A stretch of 64,000 bases of DNA from Emcibacter sp048269205 (GCF_048269205.1 NZ_JBLXJC010000003.1:261614-325613); one strand, 5' to 3'; numbered from the stretch's first letter, positions 36,774 through 45,880 are shown. Numbers and translations are program-made. The notes: generated by a model from the sequence alone, not told the origin.

Positions 36774-38042
36774 ATGAAAAACAAAACCGACCAGACGATT
36801 CCAAACCTGCGGCATATAAGGGCCTTCAGCCTTCTCGCAGAGGGCAAAACCCTGACAGCCACGGCCGGCGAGATCGGCCTGTCCCAACCCGCCGTAACCC
36901 AAGGTTTAAGTAATCTGGAACAATATTTCGGGGCTGATCTCTGCATCCGGCAGAGAACCGGCACCTTTCTCACCGACTGCGGCGAACTGCTGAAAAAGAG
37001 GGTGGTGCGTTTTTTCGAGCATTTTTCCGAAGCCATAGGCGAACTGCCCGGGCTCGACCGCAGGGAACGGGCGCGGGTGGAAAGAAACATCACCACCTCC
37101 CAGCTGCAGGCGCTGATCGCCATCACCGAATACAGTAGCTTTTCCGCCGGCGCCCGGGCCACCGGCATTGCCGTACCCACCATCCACCGGGCGGCGCGCG
37201 ATCTCGAACGGATTATCGGCCAGAGCTTTTTCGAACAAACCAGTTTCGGGGTAAGACCGACGCGAACCGCCGCCCGTTTCGCCCACAAAGTAGAGCTCGC
37301 CTTTTCCGAGCTCGAGCAGGCGAAGTCGGAAATTGCCGCCTTCCAGGGCACCGGCAGCGGTCGGATTACCGTCGGCGCCATGCCGCTGGCGCGAAGCCAT
37401 CTTGCCCCCCAGGCGATCTCCCGCTTCTGTCGGGAAAACAAGGGATATCTGGTTTCCATTGTCGAAGGGCCCTTCGAAACCCTGTTGCATGACCTCAAAC
37501 GCGGCGCCATCGACTTCCTGATCGGCGCAGCGCGGCAGGATCTGTCGTCCCAGGGCGTGACCCAGTCGCACCTGTTTGATGACCCTTTGTCACTGCTGAT
37601 GCGGCCCGGTCACCCGTTGGCGGAGGTGTCGGACCTGTCCATCGAACAACTGAGACACTATCCCTGGGTGGCGCCGCGGGCGGATTCCCCGCTCCGTCGC
37701 CACTTCGACCATATGTTTGAAGAAGCGGGCCTCAGCCCGCCGGAAGACATTGTCGAATGCAATTCCCTGAGTGCTTCCCGGGTCTTGCTGATGAATGATG
37801 ACCGGCTGATGCTGCTGTCAGATGCCCAGGCCAGGTATGAACTCGGCACCGGCCTGTTGCTGTCCCGCCACCTGGCCAACCGGGAAGAAACAGAACGTCC
37901 GATCATGCTCTTTGCCCGCAAGGACTGGCATCCGACCTTCGCCCAGCAAAAGCTGGTGGATATCATTCAGCGGCTTGCCCTGGAAGAGCCGCAAAAAGAA
38001 ATGCGGTTCCAGGGGAGGTATCCTGAGAACCGCAATAGGTAG
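36774..38042 (+). CDS. ligR: LysR-type regulator with two N-terminal HTH domains (lig operon regulator)
   Basis: 422 residues from the ATG at 36774, against about 300 for ordinary LysR proteins. Two LysR-type HTH domains can be read in tandem. The first is at about 11-70 (IRAFSLLAEGKTLTATAGEI, then LSQPAVTQGLSNLE). The second is at about 108-167 (LQALIAITEYSSFSAGARAT, then TIHRAARDLERIIGQSFFEQ). The substrate-binding domain follows at about 195-410. It is divergent from ligK and very probably activates the lig operon, taking the role of LigR. An in-frame ATG at 36714 has no ribosome site and would overlap the promoter. Ends 24 bases from pobA (convergent). Confidence 0.85.
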   Translation: MKNKTDQTIPNLRHIRAFSLLAEGKTLTATAGEIGLSQPAVTQGLSNLEQYFGADLCIRQRTGTFLTDCGELLKKRVVRFFEHFSEAIGELPGLDRRERARVERNITTSQLQALIAITEYSSFSAGARATGIAVPTIHRAARDLERIIGQSFFEQTSFGVRPTRTAARFAHKVELAFSELEQAKSEIAAFQGTGSGRITVGAMPLARSHLAPQAISRFCRENKGYLVSIVEGPFETLLHDLKRGAIDFLIGAARQDLSSQGVTQSHLFDDPLSLLMRPGHPLAEVSDLSIEQLRHYPWVAPRADSPLRRHFDHMFEEAGLSPPEDIVECNSLSASRVLLMNDDRLMLLSDAQARYELGTGLLLSRHLANREETERPIMLFARKDWHPTFAQQKLVDIIQRLALEEPQKEMRFQGRYPENRNR

Positions 38043-38066
38043 GGAAGTTTGCTTCAGGGAAAAACC

Positions 38067-39242
38067 CTATTCATAAGGCAGGCCCACATAGTTTTCCGCC
38101 AGCGACGTGAGTGCTGCTTTGGAGCCAAACAGATAATCCAGTTCCGCATCCTGCATGCGGCTGCCGAACCCGCCGGTTTCGGGGAAATTATGCAGAAGCG
38201 ACGTCATCCACCAGGAGAAACGCTCCGCCATCCATACCCGGCGCAGGGCCTTGGAGGCATAAGTATCCAGACCGGCCTCACTGCCGGATTTGTAGAACTC
38301 GATCAGTCCCCGTGACAGGAAATAAATGTCAGACGCGGCCAGGTTCAGGCCCTTGGCCCCGGTCGGCGGCACAATATGGGCGGCATCCCCGGCCAGGAAC
38401 AGGCGCCCGTGGCGCATCGTTTCGCATACGAAACTACGCAAAGGAGCAATACTCTTTTCAATGGACGGACCGGTCACCAGCGTGTCAGCCACATTTTCCG
38501 GCAGGCGGCGGCGCAACTCGTCCCAAAAACGGTCATCTGACCAGTCATCCACGCTGTCATCCAGGGAGCACTGGATATAATGACGGCTGAGGTTTTCATT
38601 GCGCATGCTGCAGAGGGCAAAACCGCGCTCGTGCCGGGTGTAGATCAGTTCATGATCCGCGGGCGGTGTTTCCGACATGATGCCGAGCCAGCCAAAGGGG
38701 TAAACCTTTTCAAAGGTTTTCAGCAACGTTGAGGGAATTGAGCGCCGGCTTGCGCCATGATAGCCGTCACAGCCGGCCACAAAATCACAGATAAGAGTAT
38801 GTTCCTGGCCGTCCTTCTTGTAACGGATGACCGGACTGTCAGTCTCGGCACCCTCGACCCCCAACACTTCCGCTTCCTCAATGATGGTGCCGCCAGCCGC
38901 ACGGCGAACCTCGATCAGATCACGGGTGATTTCTGTCTGGCCGTAAACCATCACACCGGTGCCGCCGGTCAGGCCCTTGAGATCCACCCGGTGACACTCC
39001 CCCTGGAAGGCGATATTGAACCCGTCATGCTCATATCCTTCCCGGTCCATGCGTTCATGTGCCTGGGCTTCACGCAGCAGATCCACACAGCCCTGTTCAA
39101 GCACACCCGCCCTGATCCGGGTCAGGACATAGTCCATGGTCTTCCGTTCGAGGACCACGCTTTCGATGCCCTGGAGATGAAGAAGCTGAGAGAGAATAAG
39201 ACCCGACGGCCCGCCGCCGATAATTCCGACCTGTGTTCGCAT
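38067..39242 (-). CDS. pobA: 4-Hydroxybenzoate 3-monooxygenase
   Basis: 391 residues from the ATG at 39242, with GGGAGC 9 bases before it; PobA is usually about 394. FAD/NADPH hydroxylase that turns 4-hydroxybenzoate into protocatechuate, the LigAB substrate. Visible motifs are GxGxxG (IIGGGPSG), RIRAGVLEQG, the DG fingerprint VAGCDGYHG and the GD motif LFLAGDAAHIVPPTGAKGLNLA. It links p-coumarate breakdown (ech/fcs/vdh) to the lig operon. Divergent from an AraC-type regulator, as is common for pobA. Confidence 0.95.
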   Translation of the reverse strand: MRTQVGIIGGGPSGLILSQLLHLQGIESVVLERKTMDYVLTRIRAGVLEQGCVDLLREAQAHERMDREGYEHDGFNIAFQGECHRVDLKGLTGGTGVMVYGQTEITRDLIEVRRAAGGTIIEEAEVLGVEGAETDSPVIRYKKDGQEHTLICDFVAGCDGYHGASRRSIPSTLLKTFEKVYPFGWLGIMSETPPADHELIYTRHERGFALCSMRNENLSRHYIQCSLDDSVDDWSDDRFWDELRRRLPENVADTLVTGPSIEKSIAPLRSFVCETMRHGRLFLAGDAAHIVPPTGAKGLNLAASDIYFLSRGLIEFYKSGSEAGLDTYASKALRRVWMAERFSWWMTSLLHNFPETGGFGSRMQDAELDYLFGSKAALTSLAENYVGLPYE

Positions 39243-39354
39243 GACTTGAAGCTCCCGAAGAATTAGCAAATATCACACCACTCAGGGTGCTTTTAAATTC
39301 GTGAATATCCAGATAGTAAAAGAGACATGAGGCTGTTTAAATAGACAGTCGTGA

Positions 39355-39383
39355 CAATAATTTGTATATTTCGAACATTATTG
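39355..39383. promoter_or_regulatory. Candidate PobR operator: CAATAAT-N15-ATTATTG
   Basis: Perfect 7-bp inverted repeat (39355-39361 and 39377-39383), half-site centres 22 bp apart (two helical turns), in the pobA/pobR gap just upstream of the regulator ATG at 39405. It argues against the upstream in-frame GTG at 39351 as the start. Confidence 0.42.
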
Positions 39384-39404
39384 GCAATAAAAGGCTGCCC
39401 CCTG

Positions 39405-40283
39405 ATGGAAATGATTCCCAATTTCGTTCTCTATGGTGAAGAGGATCGAGAGATCTTCCCGGATTATCTGCATATCGAGTCCATCCGCGCCCGAAGTCTG
39501 GGCTTTGGCTGGAAGTTTCATGCCCACCGGCATCACAATTTGTATCAGTTCTTTTTTATCTCAAAAGGTGGCGGAACGGCGCTGATCGAGAGCCAGAACC
39601 ACTTCCTGCTGAACGGGCATGTCATCCTGATGCCCCCCATGTCTGTTCATGGCTTTGACTTCCTGCCCGATACCGAAGGCTGGGTTCTGACCGTCCCCGA
39701 CCCGTTCCTGCAGCGAATACTGGAAGAGGAGACTGTCCTGATCAACTATCTGGCAAAAGCCAGAATTTTCCACAGCGAGGAGAAAACAAAGACAAATGAA
39801 ATTCGCGAAATTTTTGCCGGCATCGAACGGGAACATGCCGTGTCTCAACCCATGCGTGGACTTGGTGTGCGGAGCCTCCTTACACATCTGGCCGTTACCT
39901 TGTATCGGACTTTCCCACCACAGGAAGATGTCCCGCAGAGCGCCGCCAGCCAGAAACAAAAACTGCTGAGAGAGTTCCAGAAGCTGGTGGATATGCATTT
40001 TCGTGAACGCTGGCCGGTCGGCCGCTATGCGGAAATACTCGGCATCACCCCGACCCATTTGAGCCGGATTTGCAAGCAGGTTCTGGATGTCCCCGCCTCG
40101 GACCTGATCACGGAACGCAGCCTCCTGGAAGCCAGAAGGCTGCTGATCTATACGTCGCTGGGCATTTCGGAGATTGGCTGGGAACTGGGGTTCAGCAATC
40201 CCGCCCATTTTTCCAAATTCTTTCGCGAAAAGACCCGTCGCAAGCCCTCCGAATTTCGTCAGGCCTTTACCAGGAGGGCTTGA
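39405..40283 (+). CDS. pobR: AraC-family regulator of pobA (PobR/PobC-like)
   Basis: 292 residues from the ATG at 39405 (start MEMIPNF). An N-terminal cupin sensor domain (HAHRHHNLYQFFFISKGGGT, HVILMPPMSVHGFDF) precedes two AraC HTH motifs in the last 100 residues (VGRYAEILGITPTHLSRICK, then ISEIGWELGFSNPAHFSKFF). It is divergent from pobA. AraC-type regulators in this position activate pobA in response to 4-hydroxybenzoate, and the assignment is by that context. The upstream GTG at 39351 would add 18 residues over a likely operator. Confidence 0.85.
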   Translation: MEMIPNFVLYGEEDREIFPDYLHIESIRARSLGFGWKFHAHRHHNLYQFFFISKGGGTALIESQNHFLLNGHVILMPPMSVHGFDFLPDTEGWVLTVPDPFLQRILEEETVLINYLAKARIFHSEEKTKTNEIREIFAGIEREHAVSQPMRGLGVRSLLTHLAVTLYRTFPPQEDVPQSAASQKQKLLREFQKLVDMHFRERWPVGRYAEILGITPTHLSRICKQVLDVPASDLITERSLLEARRLLIYTSLGISEIGWELGFSNPAHFSKFFREKTRRKPSEFRQAFTRRA

Positions 40284-40534
40284 TCATTCCCCAAGAATCA
40301 CCGGGAAGCCCCCGTATAGGCACCGTATAGGCACCGTTCAGGTCAATCAGCGGGCAGACCATCCTGATCTTTCCAAGTGCCGGTTTCAAACAGATTTTCT
40401 TCGGAAGCGGGACGGCTAAATTTGACCGAGATAACTTCCTGACGGCGATCAAGCAGGTTGATACAGAATTTTTGAGAAGAGGTTCTAGCGGTAATTTTTA
40501 CGGAAACCGCCCAGTTTTACCTGTCAACATAGAA

Positions 40535-41395
40535 TCAGGATCCGGCCTTCTCCAGATGATCCTTCACTAAATGATAAACAGGCTCGGGATGGGTAAAGGG
40601 GCTCATGTGACCGGCACCGTCAAGGATATGAGTTTCTGCCTGCCCCAGAGCCTGGCCGAGTACTTCTGTCACTGCCCGGGCTTGTCGCGTGGTTTTGCTG
40701 CCGCAAACCAGGGTCACCGGACAATTAATAAAGGCATAGTCGCCGGGTTTCTGGTCATAGCGATACATATTGCCGAACTCATAGGCCACCTTGGGCATGG
40801 TCCGGTGCACCTCGGCGCGAAATTTTTTCGGCGCAAGCCGCCATTTCAGCCAGCCAAGCCAGTAGGACATATAAATATCAGCGGCCTTTTTAATATTCCC
40901 CGCGCCGGTCTGACGGATAACGTTCCCGGCCCGGCGATCGATACTCGCCCAATCCGACAAGCGGCCGCCGGTCCTGAGCAGGTGAAAAGAGACCGGCTCC
41001 ACCAGAAACAGGCTCCTGATCCGGGGTGACGGCCTGTAGAATTCTGCCAGTGCCATTTGCAGGGCGACAGCCCCGCCATAAGAATGGGCAATGACATGCA
41101 CCGGTTCGTCGGCCACCTCCAGAAGGGCGGCCAGGGCATCCGTATCATTAACGAGCGGATTGCCCTGTTCATCCAGCGACCATTCCCCTGACTCGCCATA
41201 TCCCGGCAGATCCGGCATCAGGGTCTGGAAAGTTTCATGAAGGCGGCTGCCGATGCCCTTCCATTCCCGGTGGCTGGCGCTGGAACAATGGACAAAGAGG
41301 AGAGGCGGCCCCTCTCCTCCGCTATGATAGCTGATCCGATAGCCGTTCAGATTTATGTCATGTTTCATGCTTGTATCCCACTGCCTGACCACCAT
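40535..41395 (-). CDS. Alpha/beta-hydrolase
   Basis: 286 residues. FVHCSSASHREWKG gives the oxyanion region, AHSYGGA the nucleophile elbow (Ser) and GAGHMSPFTHPE the catalytic His. DLPGYGESGEW is a typical cap-proximal loop. It is an esterase or C-C hydrolase of the MhpC/epoxide hydrolase type; substrate unknown. Third gene of a minus-strand run with the membrane methyltransferase (18-base gap) and the SAM methyltransferase. A second ATG at 41368 (MKHDIN), with GTGGGA upstream, is an equally likely start. The 251-base gap to pobR (40284-40534) holds only a tandem 11-bp repeat near 40314. Confidence 0.85.
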   Translation of the reverse strand: MVVRQWDTSMKHDINLNGYRISYHSGGEGPPLLFVHCSSASHREWKGIGSRLHETFQTLMPDLPGYGESGEWSLDEQGNPLVNDTDALAALLEVADEPVHVIAHSYGGAVALQMALAEFYRPSPRIRSLFLVEPVSFHLLRTGGRLSDWASIDRRAGNVIRQTGAGNIKKAADIYMSYWLGWLKWRLAPKKFRAEVHRTMPKVAYEFGNMYRYDQKPGDYAFINCPVTLVCGSKTTRQARAVTEVLGQALGQAETHILDGAGHMSPFTHPEPVYHLVKDHLEKAGS

Positions 41396-41413
41396 CTGTA
41401 CCCATGACAGGGA

Positions 41414-42193
41414 CTATTTACGCCATACTTTCAGACCCGGAAAGAGGGCCGGCATTGTCCTGTGATACTGTTCATATTCGCCCCCGAGTTCCTCGATAAG
41501 TTTCCTGGCCTCGAGACGAATTCCCACCATGATATAGATCGTCAGGGCCGCCGACAGAACCAGATGACCCAAGGTCATATAAGGGGTAGCCCAGAGCAGC
41601 ATGACAGTACCCGTCATCATGGGATGGCGCACCAGATTGTAAAATAACGGTGTCACAAAGCCCTGATCCTGGTCGGGTGCAGATGCCGCTAGACCATTTA
41701 GAGCCTGCTTGATGCCGAACAAGTGCCAGTGGTCGATCAGATGTGTGGAGATGAGCATAATGAGCCAGCCCGCAACATACAGCCCCCACATCAGCGCCAC
41801 CGCCCAGCCTGCTTCCATATGCCAGATCTCCAACGGGTGACTGCGCCACTGCCACATCAAGATAAAAAAAGTAAAAGTTGAGACCGCGACAAACACCGGG
41901 CGCTCCCAGACAGGGTTAAATTGACTTGCGAACCATGCCTTATAGCCTTGTGAGGCCATGATGGTGTGCTGAACCGCAAACAGCATGACCAGGCCGATAT
42001 TGACAGCCAGCATTTCCGGCATCGGCGCCGGCCGGATATTGTCCACATGGACCGGCACCAGGCTGCCGGCCAGATAAAACGCATAATAGGCAAAGAGCAA
42101 GGTGAAAGCCGTATAGGAAATCAGTGCAAATGCCTTGACCGCAAAACCGGTACCGGTTTTTGCCTCGTCCTGTATCTGATTGAATTCACTCAT
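41414..42193 (-). CDS. Integral membrane methyltransferase-like protein (NnrU/MddA/ICMT type)
   Basis: 259 residues with about six membrane helices. The QHTIMAS motif in helix 2 and ERPVFVAVS are typical of the MddA/NnrU group. The C-terminal YNLVRHPMMTG and RLEARKLIEELGGEYEQY are the conserved SAM-binding end of isoprenylcysteine/phospholipid methyltransferases. MddA makes dimethylsulfide from methanethiol, and this protein could be such an S-methyltransferase or another membrane methyltransferase. It lies between a soluble SAM methyltransferase and a hydrolase. GAGGG lies upstream of the ATG. Confidence 0.78.
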   Translation of the reverse strand: MSEFNQIQDEAKTGTGFAVKAFALISYTAFTLLFAYYAFYLAGSLVPVHVDNIRPAPMPEMLAVNIGLVMLFAVQHTIMASQGYKAWFASQFNPVWERPVFVAVSTFTFFILMWQWRSHPLEIWHMEAGWAVALMWGLYVAGWLIMLISTHLIDHWHLFGIKQALNGLAASAPDQDQGFVTPLFYNLVRHPMMTGTVMLLWATPYMTLGHLVLSAALTIYIMVGIRLEARKLIEELGGEYEQYHRTMPALFPGLKVWRK

Positions 42194-42233
42194 TTCATAA
42201 TCCCTCTTTTATAAATAATTATTGAATTAGCTA

Positions 42234-43325
42234 TTATCCCTTGCGGGAGATGAACCAGACGTTCATCGGGTCATGTTCAAGCGTATTTTTTTCGATCTTC
42301 CCAAAACCGGCCTCCCGGAGCATGTCCAGAGCCGTCTCCCAGCCCCACATGGTGCCGAGACCTTCCCCACCCTGGGCGCGGGAAACCGGCGTACAGTGAG
42401 TGCACGATATAGTATACAGAAATGCCGCCATTGGAAAGTCATGGTTGTTTTCCAGCCTGGCGGATCCGCCGATATCCTGCATCAGATAGAGACCGCCGGG
42501 ACGCAGCGCCCGGAAAATCCGCTTCAGATAATGCTGCGGGTCTTTCTGGTCATGTACCGCATCAAAGGAGGTAATCAGATCGAACTTCTCCTCAAGCTCG
42601 AAACCGGTCATGTCAAAAACCCTGAAGGAAATATTGTCAAGACCGCGACGGGCAACTTCGAAACGGGCAAAGTCTATGGCATCCTCGCACAGATCATAGC
42701 CCGTAAACCTGCTCGCGGGGTAGCGCTCCGCCAGCGCCATCAGCGCCTGGCCCCGTCCGCAGCCGGCATCAAAAACATCGATGCCCTCTTCAAGTCTGCC
42801 CTGCATTTCCCCGAGGAGGGGAAGAATATTGTCAAAAAGAGCCGAAACGACACTCATGTTGCTGTCTTCCGCCATTACCTCGTGAAAACAGGGATAGTTT
42901 TCATAGGAAATACCCTCGCCGGTACGAAAAACCTCCAGAATGGTTTCATAGATAGACGCCACCATGGGAATATGCTGTGAGAAAACAGCCAGATTTTCCC
43001 CGGCCCCGTTGCGGCACAACATGGCCGCATGTTCCGGCGGCAAGGTGAAACGGCCACTTTCGGGTTCATAGTCAATCAATCCGCCGACAGTCAGGGAGCA
43101 GAGCCATTCGCGGACATATCGTTCGGCAAGCCCGGCATCGGCGGCAATTTCCCGGCTTGTACCGGAGCCGCCCCTCTCGGACATGGCATCAAACAGACGC
43201 AGGCGATAGCCCACAAAAATCATGAAGCCGACCGCTCCGTCATTCAGAATATCACACACCCGCTCGGCGAAATTTTCCATTCGCGCTTCATCAAGAGCCG
43301 GCTTAACTTTGGTCATCACAGTCAT
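42234..43325 (-). CDS. Class I SAM-dependent methyltransferase with N-terminal winged-helix region
   Basis: 363 residues. The N-terminal helical/winged-helix part (about 30-105: MIFVGYRLRLFDAM, AGLAERYVREWLCSLTVGGL) is as in O-methyltransferase dimerisation domains. A Rossmann methyltransferase domain follows (motif I DAGCGRGQALM at about residue 185, FDLITSFDAVHDQ near 260, ALRPGGLYLMQD). Relatives include small-molecule O- and As/Se-type methyltransferases, so the substrate cannot be named. A SCTHCTPVS segment near the C-terminus adds a Cys pair. It is probably the first gene of the three-gene unit with the membrane methyltransferase (40-base gap) and hydrolase. Confidence 0.85.
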   Translation of the reverse strand: MTVMTKVKPALDEARMENFAERVCDILNDGAVGFMIFVGYRLRLFDAMSERGGSGTSREIAADAGLAERYVREWLCSLTVGGLIDYEPESGRFTLPPEHAAMLCRNGAGENLAVFSQHIPMVASIYETILEVFRTGEGISYENYPCFHEVMAEDSNMSVVSALFDNILPLLGEMQGRLEEGIDVFDAGCGRGQALMALAERYPASRFTGYDLCEDAIDFARFEVARRGLDNISFRVFDMTGFELEEKFDLITSFDAVHDQKDPQHYLKRIFRALRPGGLYLMQDIGGSARLENNHDFPMAAFLYTISCTHCTPVSRAQGGEGLGTMWGWETALDMLREAGFGKIEKNTLEHDPMNVWFISRKG

Positions 43326-43428
43326 TTCATATCCCCGTTAGAATCATATATTGTAGTTGCGGGGCACTTTGCATCAGCGACAGATGTATGATAAGTGCGG
43401 TTTGTGACAACAAAGAGCTGAATATGAC

Positions 43429-44469
43429 ATGAACAAGACAACCGTTCCGTCGCCCGCCGATGAAATCAACGTTGCGCTGCTTGTATTACCCAATACCAGC
43501 GCATCCGTATTGTTCTGCCTATATGATGTTCTGATTTCCGTGGGCACCATGTGGACCAAAATCACCCAGGAAGAAACCAATGTCGGCCAGTGCAATGTGA
43601 AAATCGTTTCCCCCGTCACCAAAGGCCTGATGGGTTATGGCAACATCCCCATTCACATCGACTGCGGTTTGAATGCCAATGCCGCACCCGATTTAATCAT
43701 TATTCCCGATATTGTCCTGGAACCGGATTTCGAGCCCGGAGTTGAATGGACCCGGTCTATCGACTGGCTGCAGAGAATGCATGAACAGGGATCAGTTATC
43801 ACCACAGTCTGCACTGGGTCCGTCCTGCTCGCCGCCAGCGGATTACTGGATGGAAGGCCCTGCACCTCCCACTGGTCAGTAGCCAATATGATCCGGCAAA
43901 ACTACCCAAAGGTCATCGTCGAAGAAAATAAAATTATCCAGATTGGCGATCAGGACCACTCTCTGGTGACGGCTGGCGGATCAGCCTCCTGGGAAGAGCT
44001 GGCCCTTTATCTGGTCAGGCGCTATTTCGGCTATGAAGAGGCTTCGCGGATCTGCAAAATGTTCCTTTTGGCCGACAGAAGTGATGGTCAGCTGCCCTTC
44101 ATTCCCCTGGTTCCCACCGTTGATCATGAAGATGCGGTAATTTCCGAGTGCCAGCTATGGATCGCTGACCATTATGCCATTGACAACCCGGTCTCCCACA
44201 TGGCCGCCCGGTCAAAACTGAACGAGAGAACTTTCAAACGGCGCTTCAAAAAAGCCACCGGCTACCGGCCGGTGGAATATGTCCAGACATTACGGATCGA
44301 GGAAGCCAAGCAGCTATTGGAAACGACCAGCGACACCGTCGATGAGGTGGCGCTGAGCGTGGGATATGAGGATTCCGCTTTCTTCCGGCGGCTATTCCGC
44401 CGCCTGGCCGGCATTTCCCCCTCCAAATACCGGCAGAAATTCCAGACCATCCGGCAATTGGGCACCTGA
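43429..44469 (+). CDS. GlxA-type AraC regulator with DJ-1/PfpI domain
   Basis: 346 residues. The N-terminal DJ-1/PfpI-like domain (about 10-200) has the nucleophile-elbow-like TVCTGSVLLAASGLLDGRPC and THW-like TSHWSVAN. A C-terminal AraC double HTH follows (HMAARSKLNERTFKRRFKKA, then DEVALSVGYEDSAFFRRLFR). Regulators of this build respond to small metabolites. It is divergent from the methyltransferase operon across a 103-base gap that contains GCACTT (43364-43369) and AAGTGC (43393-43398) in inverted order. It is therefore the best candidate to control that operon. Ends one base from the convergent amidase gene. Confidence 0.87.
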   Translation: MNKTTVPSPADEINVALLVLPNTSASVLFCLYDVLISVGTMWTKITQEETNVGQCNVKIVSPVTKGLMGYGNIPIHIDCGLNANAAPDLIIIPDIVLEPDFEPGVEWTRSIDWLQRMHEQGSVITTVCTGSVLLAASGLLDGRPCTSHWSVANMIRQNYPKVIVEENKIIQIGDQDHSLVTAGGSASWEELALYLVRRYFGYEEASRICKMFLLADRSDGQLPFIPLVPTVDHEDAVISECQLWIADHYAIDNPVSHMAARSKLNERTFKRRFKKATGYRPVEYVQTLRIEEAKQLLETTSDTVDEVALSVGYEDSAFFRRLFRRLAGISPSKYRQKFQTIRQLGT

Positions 44470-44470
44470 T

Positions 44471-45880
44471 CTAGAGCTTTGGTGCCGGCATCGGTTCCAG
44501 AACGGCCTCGATTGCGGCCGCCAGGCTTAGCAGCTCACGGTCGCTGCCTTCCGCCCCGTCCAGTTCCATACCGATGGGCAGGCCCGTGGACGACAGGCCA
44601 ACAGGCAGGCTGATGCCGGGGATGCCCGCATTACTGCCCGGGTCCGTGTTGCGGATAAAGGTGCCGAAGGTCGGCACCTGCTCCCCGTTCAGTTCAACCG
44701 TTTCGTCATGGCCGATCGGCCGGGCCGTCAGCGGCGTGGTCGGGAACAGCACCGCCGCCACATTATGGACACTGAAATAGTCCCGATAGGCCTTTTGAAG
44801 GGCCGGACGATGGATTTCAAGAGCGGCCTTATAGGCCTCCTCAGGCATGGCGCCTTCCCCCATCAGCGACAGACTCAGGCCTTTCACATCAGGGCTGCCG
44901 ATTTCCGCCACCAGTTCTTCAATGGTAATTTCACAGCCCTTGTGGCAGAGATATTTTTCCAGGTCGGGCAGGAATTCATAAAGCACCACCGGGAAACTGA
45001 CCGCCTCGTCCAGCGGGCCGACATCGGGAATATCCGCCTCGATTATTTCGGCACCGTTACTTTTTAGCAGCTCAATGGTTTTTTCCGCCGCAGCCGCCAC
45101 ATCCGGCTCCAGATTTTCATAGAAATATGTCCGTGGCACGCCAATCCGTACGCCTTTGAGAGACGGAAGGGTCTCGAGCGGTTTTTCACCGGTGATCGCC
45201 TCATCCACCAGCATGATATCCTCCACCGCCCGGGCGAAGGTGCCGATGGTATCGCGGGTGTGGGAGATGGGAACCACCCCTTCACTGCCATAGCGGCCGA
45301 GTGTGGGCCTGAAGCCGACCACACCGCAGAGCGCCCCGGGAATACGGGCGGAGCCGCCGGTATCGGTGCCGAGGGCCACAGGCACAATGCCCGCCGCCAC
45401 CGCCGCGGCACTGCCGCCGCTGCTGCCGCCGGGGATCATGTCGGTATTATAGGGATTGCGGACCGCACCAAACACCCCATTGTTGGAGGTAATGCCCATG
45501 GCCAGTTCATGCAGGTTGGCCTTGCCGGCAACCAGGGCGCCCTGGTCCACGAGTTTCTGCACCACCGGGGCATTGGCTAAGGGCCGATGGTTCTTCAGGG
45601 CTGCCGTCCCGCCGCTTGTGGCATAATCTTTTGTATCAATATTGTCCTTGAGGGCGATGGGCAGGCCGAACAGGGCCCCTGAAGCACCGCCTTCCTGACG
45701 GATACGGTCAGCATTTCGGGCGTCTTCCAGGAGCTTCTCAGGATCGAAGTTGATAAAGACATTCAGTTTTTTCTGCGCTTCGGCACGCTTGATAATCTGG
45801 CGGGCATAGTCTTCAACGCTGAGCTTGCCGTCTCTGATGTACGCCAGAGCCTCCACAGCTGTCAGATCAAGATTGGTCAT
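44471..45880 (-). CDS. Amidase signature-family hydrolase
   Basis: 469 residues with the Ser-cisSer-Lys triad readable: Lys in IALKDNIDTK, the cis-Ser in the GGSSGGSAAAVAAG loop and the nucleophile Ser in GTDTGGSARIPGALCG. It resembles indole-acetamide/aryl-acetamide hydrolases and related enzymes that release ammonia or split an amide; the substrate is unknown. GGGAGG precedes the ATG. It stands alone on the minus strand, upstream of TonB receptor 4's terminator and with no clear partner. Confidence 0.88.
   Translation of the reverse strand: MTNLDLTAVEALAYIRDGKLSVEDYARQIIKRAEAQKKLNVFINFDPEKLLEDARNADRIRQEGGASGALFGLPIALKDNIDTKDYATSGGTAALKNHRPLANAPVVQKLVDQGALVAGKANLHELAMGITSNNGVFGAVRNPYNTDMIPGGSSGGSAAAVAAGIVPVALGTDTGGSARIPGALCGVVGFRPTLGRYGSEGVVPISHTRDTIGTFARAVEDIMLVDEAITGEKPLETLPSLKGVRIGVPRTYFYENLEPDVAAAAEKTIELLKSNGAEIIEADIPDVGPLDEAVSFPVVLYEFLPDLEKYLCHKGCEITIEELVAEIGSPDVKGLSLSLMGEGAMPEEAYKAALEIHRPALQKAYRDYFSVHNVAAVLFPTTPLTARPIGHDETVELNGEQVPTFGTFIRNTDPGSNAGIPGISLPVGLSSTGLPIGMELDGAEGSDRELLSLAAAIEAVLEPMPAPKL

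Noticed and set aside
40311..40336. Tandem 11-bp repeat CCGTATAGGCA, with its 12-mer CGTATAGGCACC again (inverted) near 52406
   Set aside because: Only two short copies in one place and one elsewhere; no link to a gene. Chance or slippage is enough to explain it.
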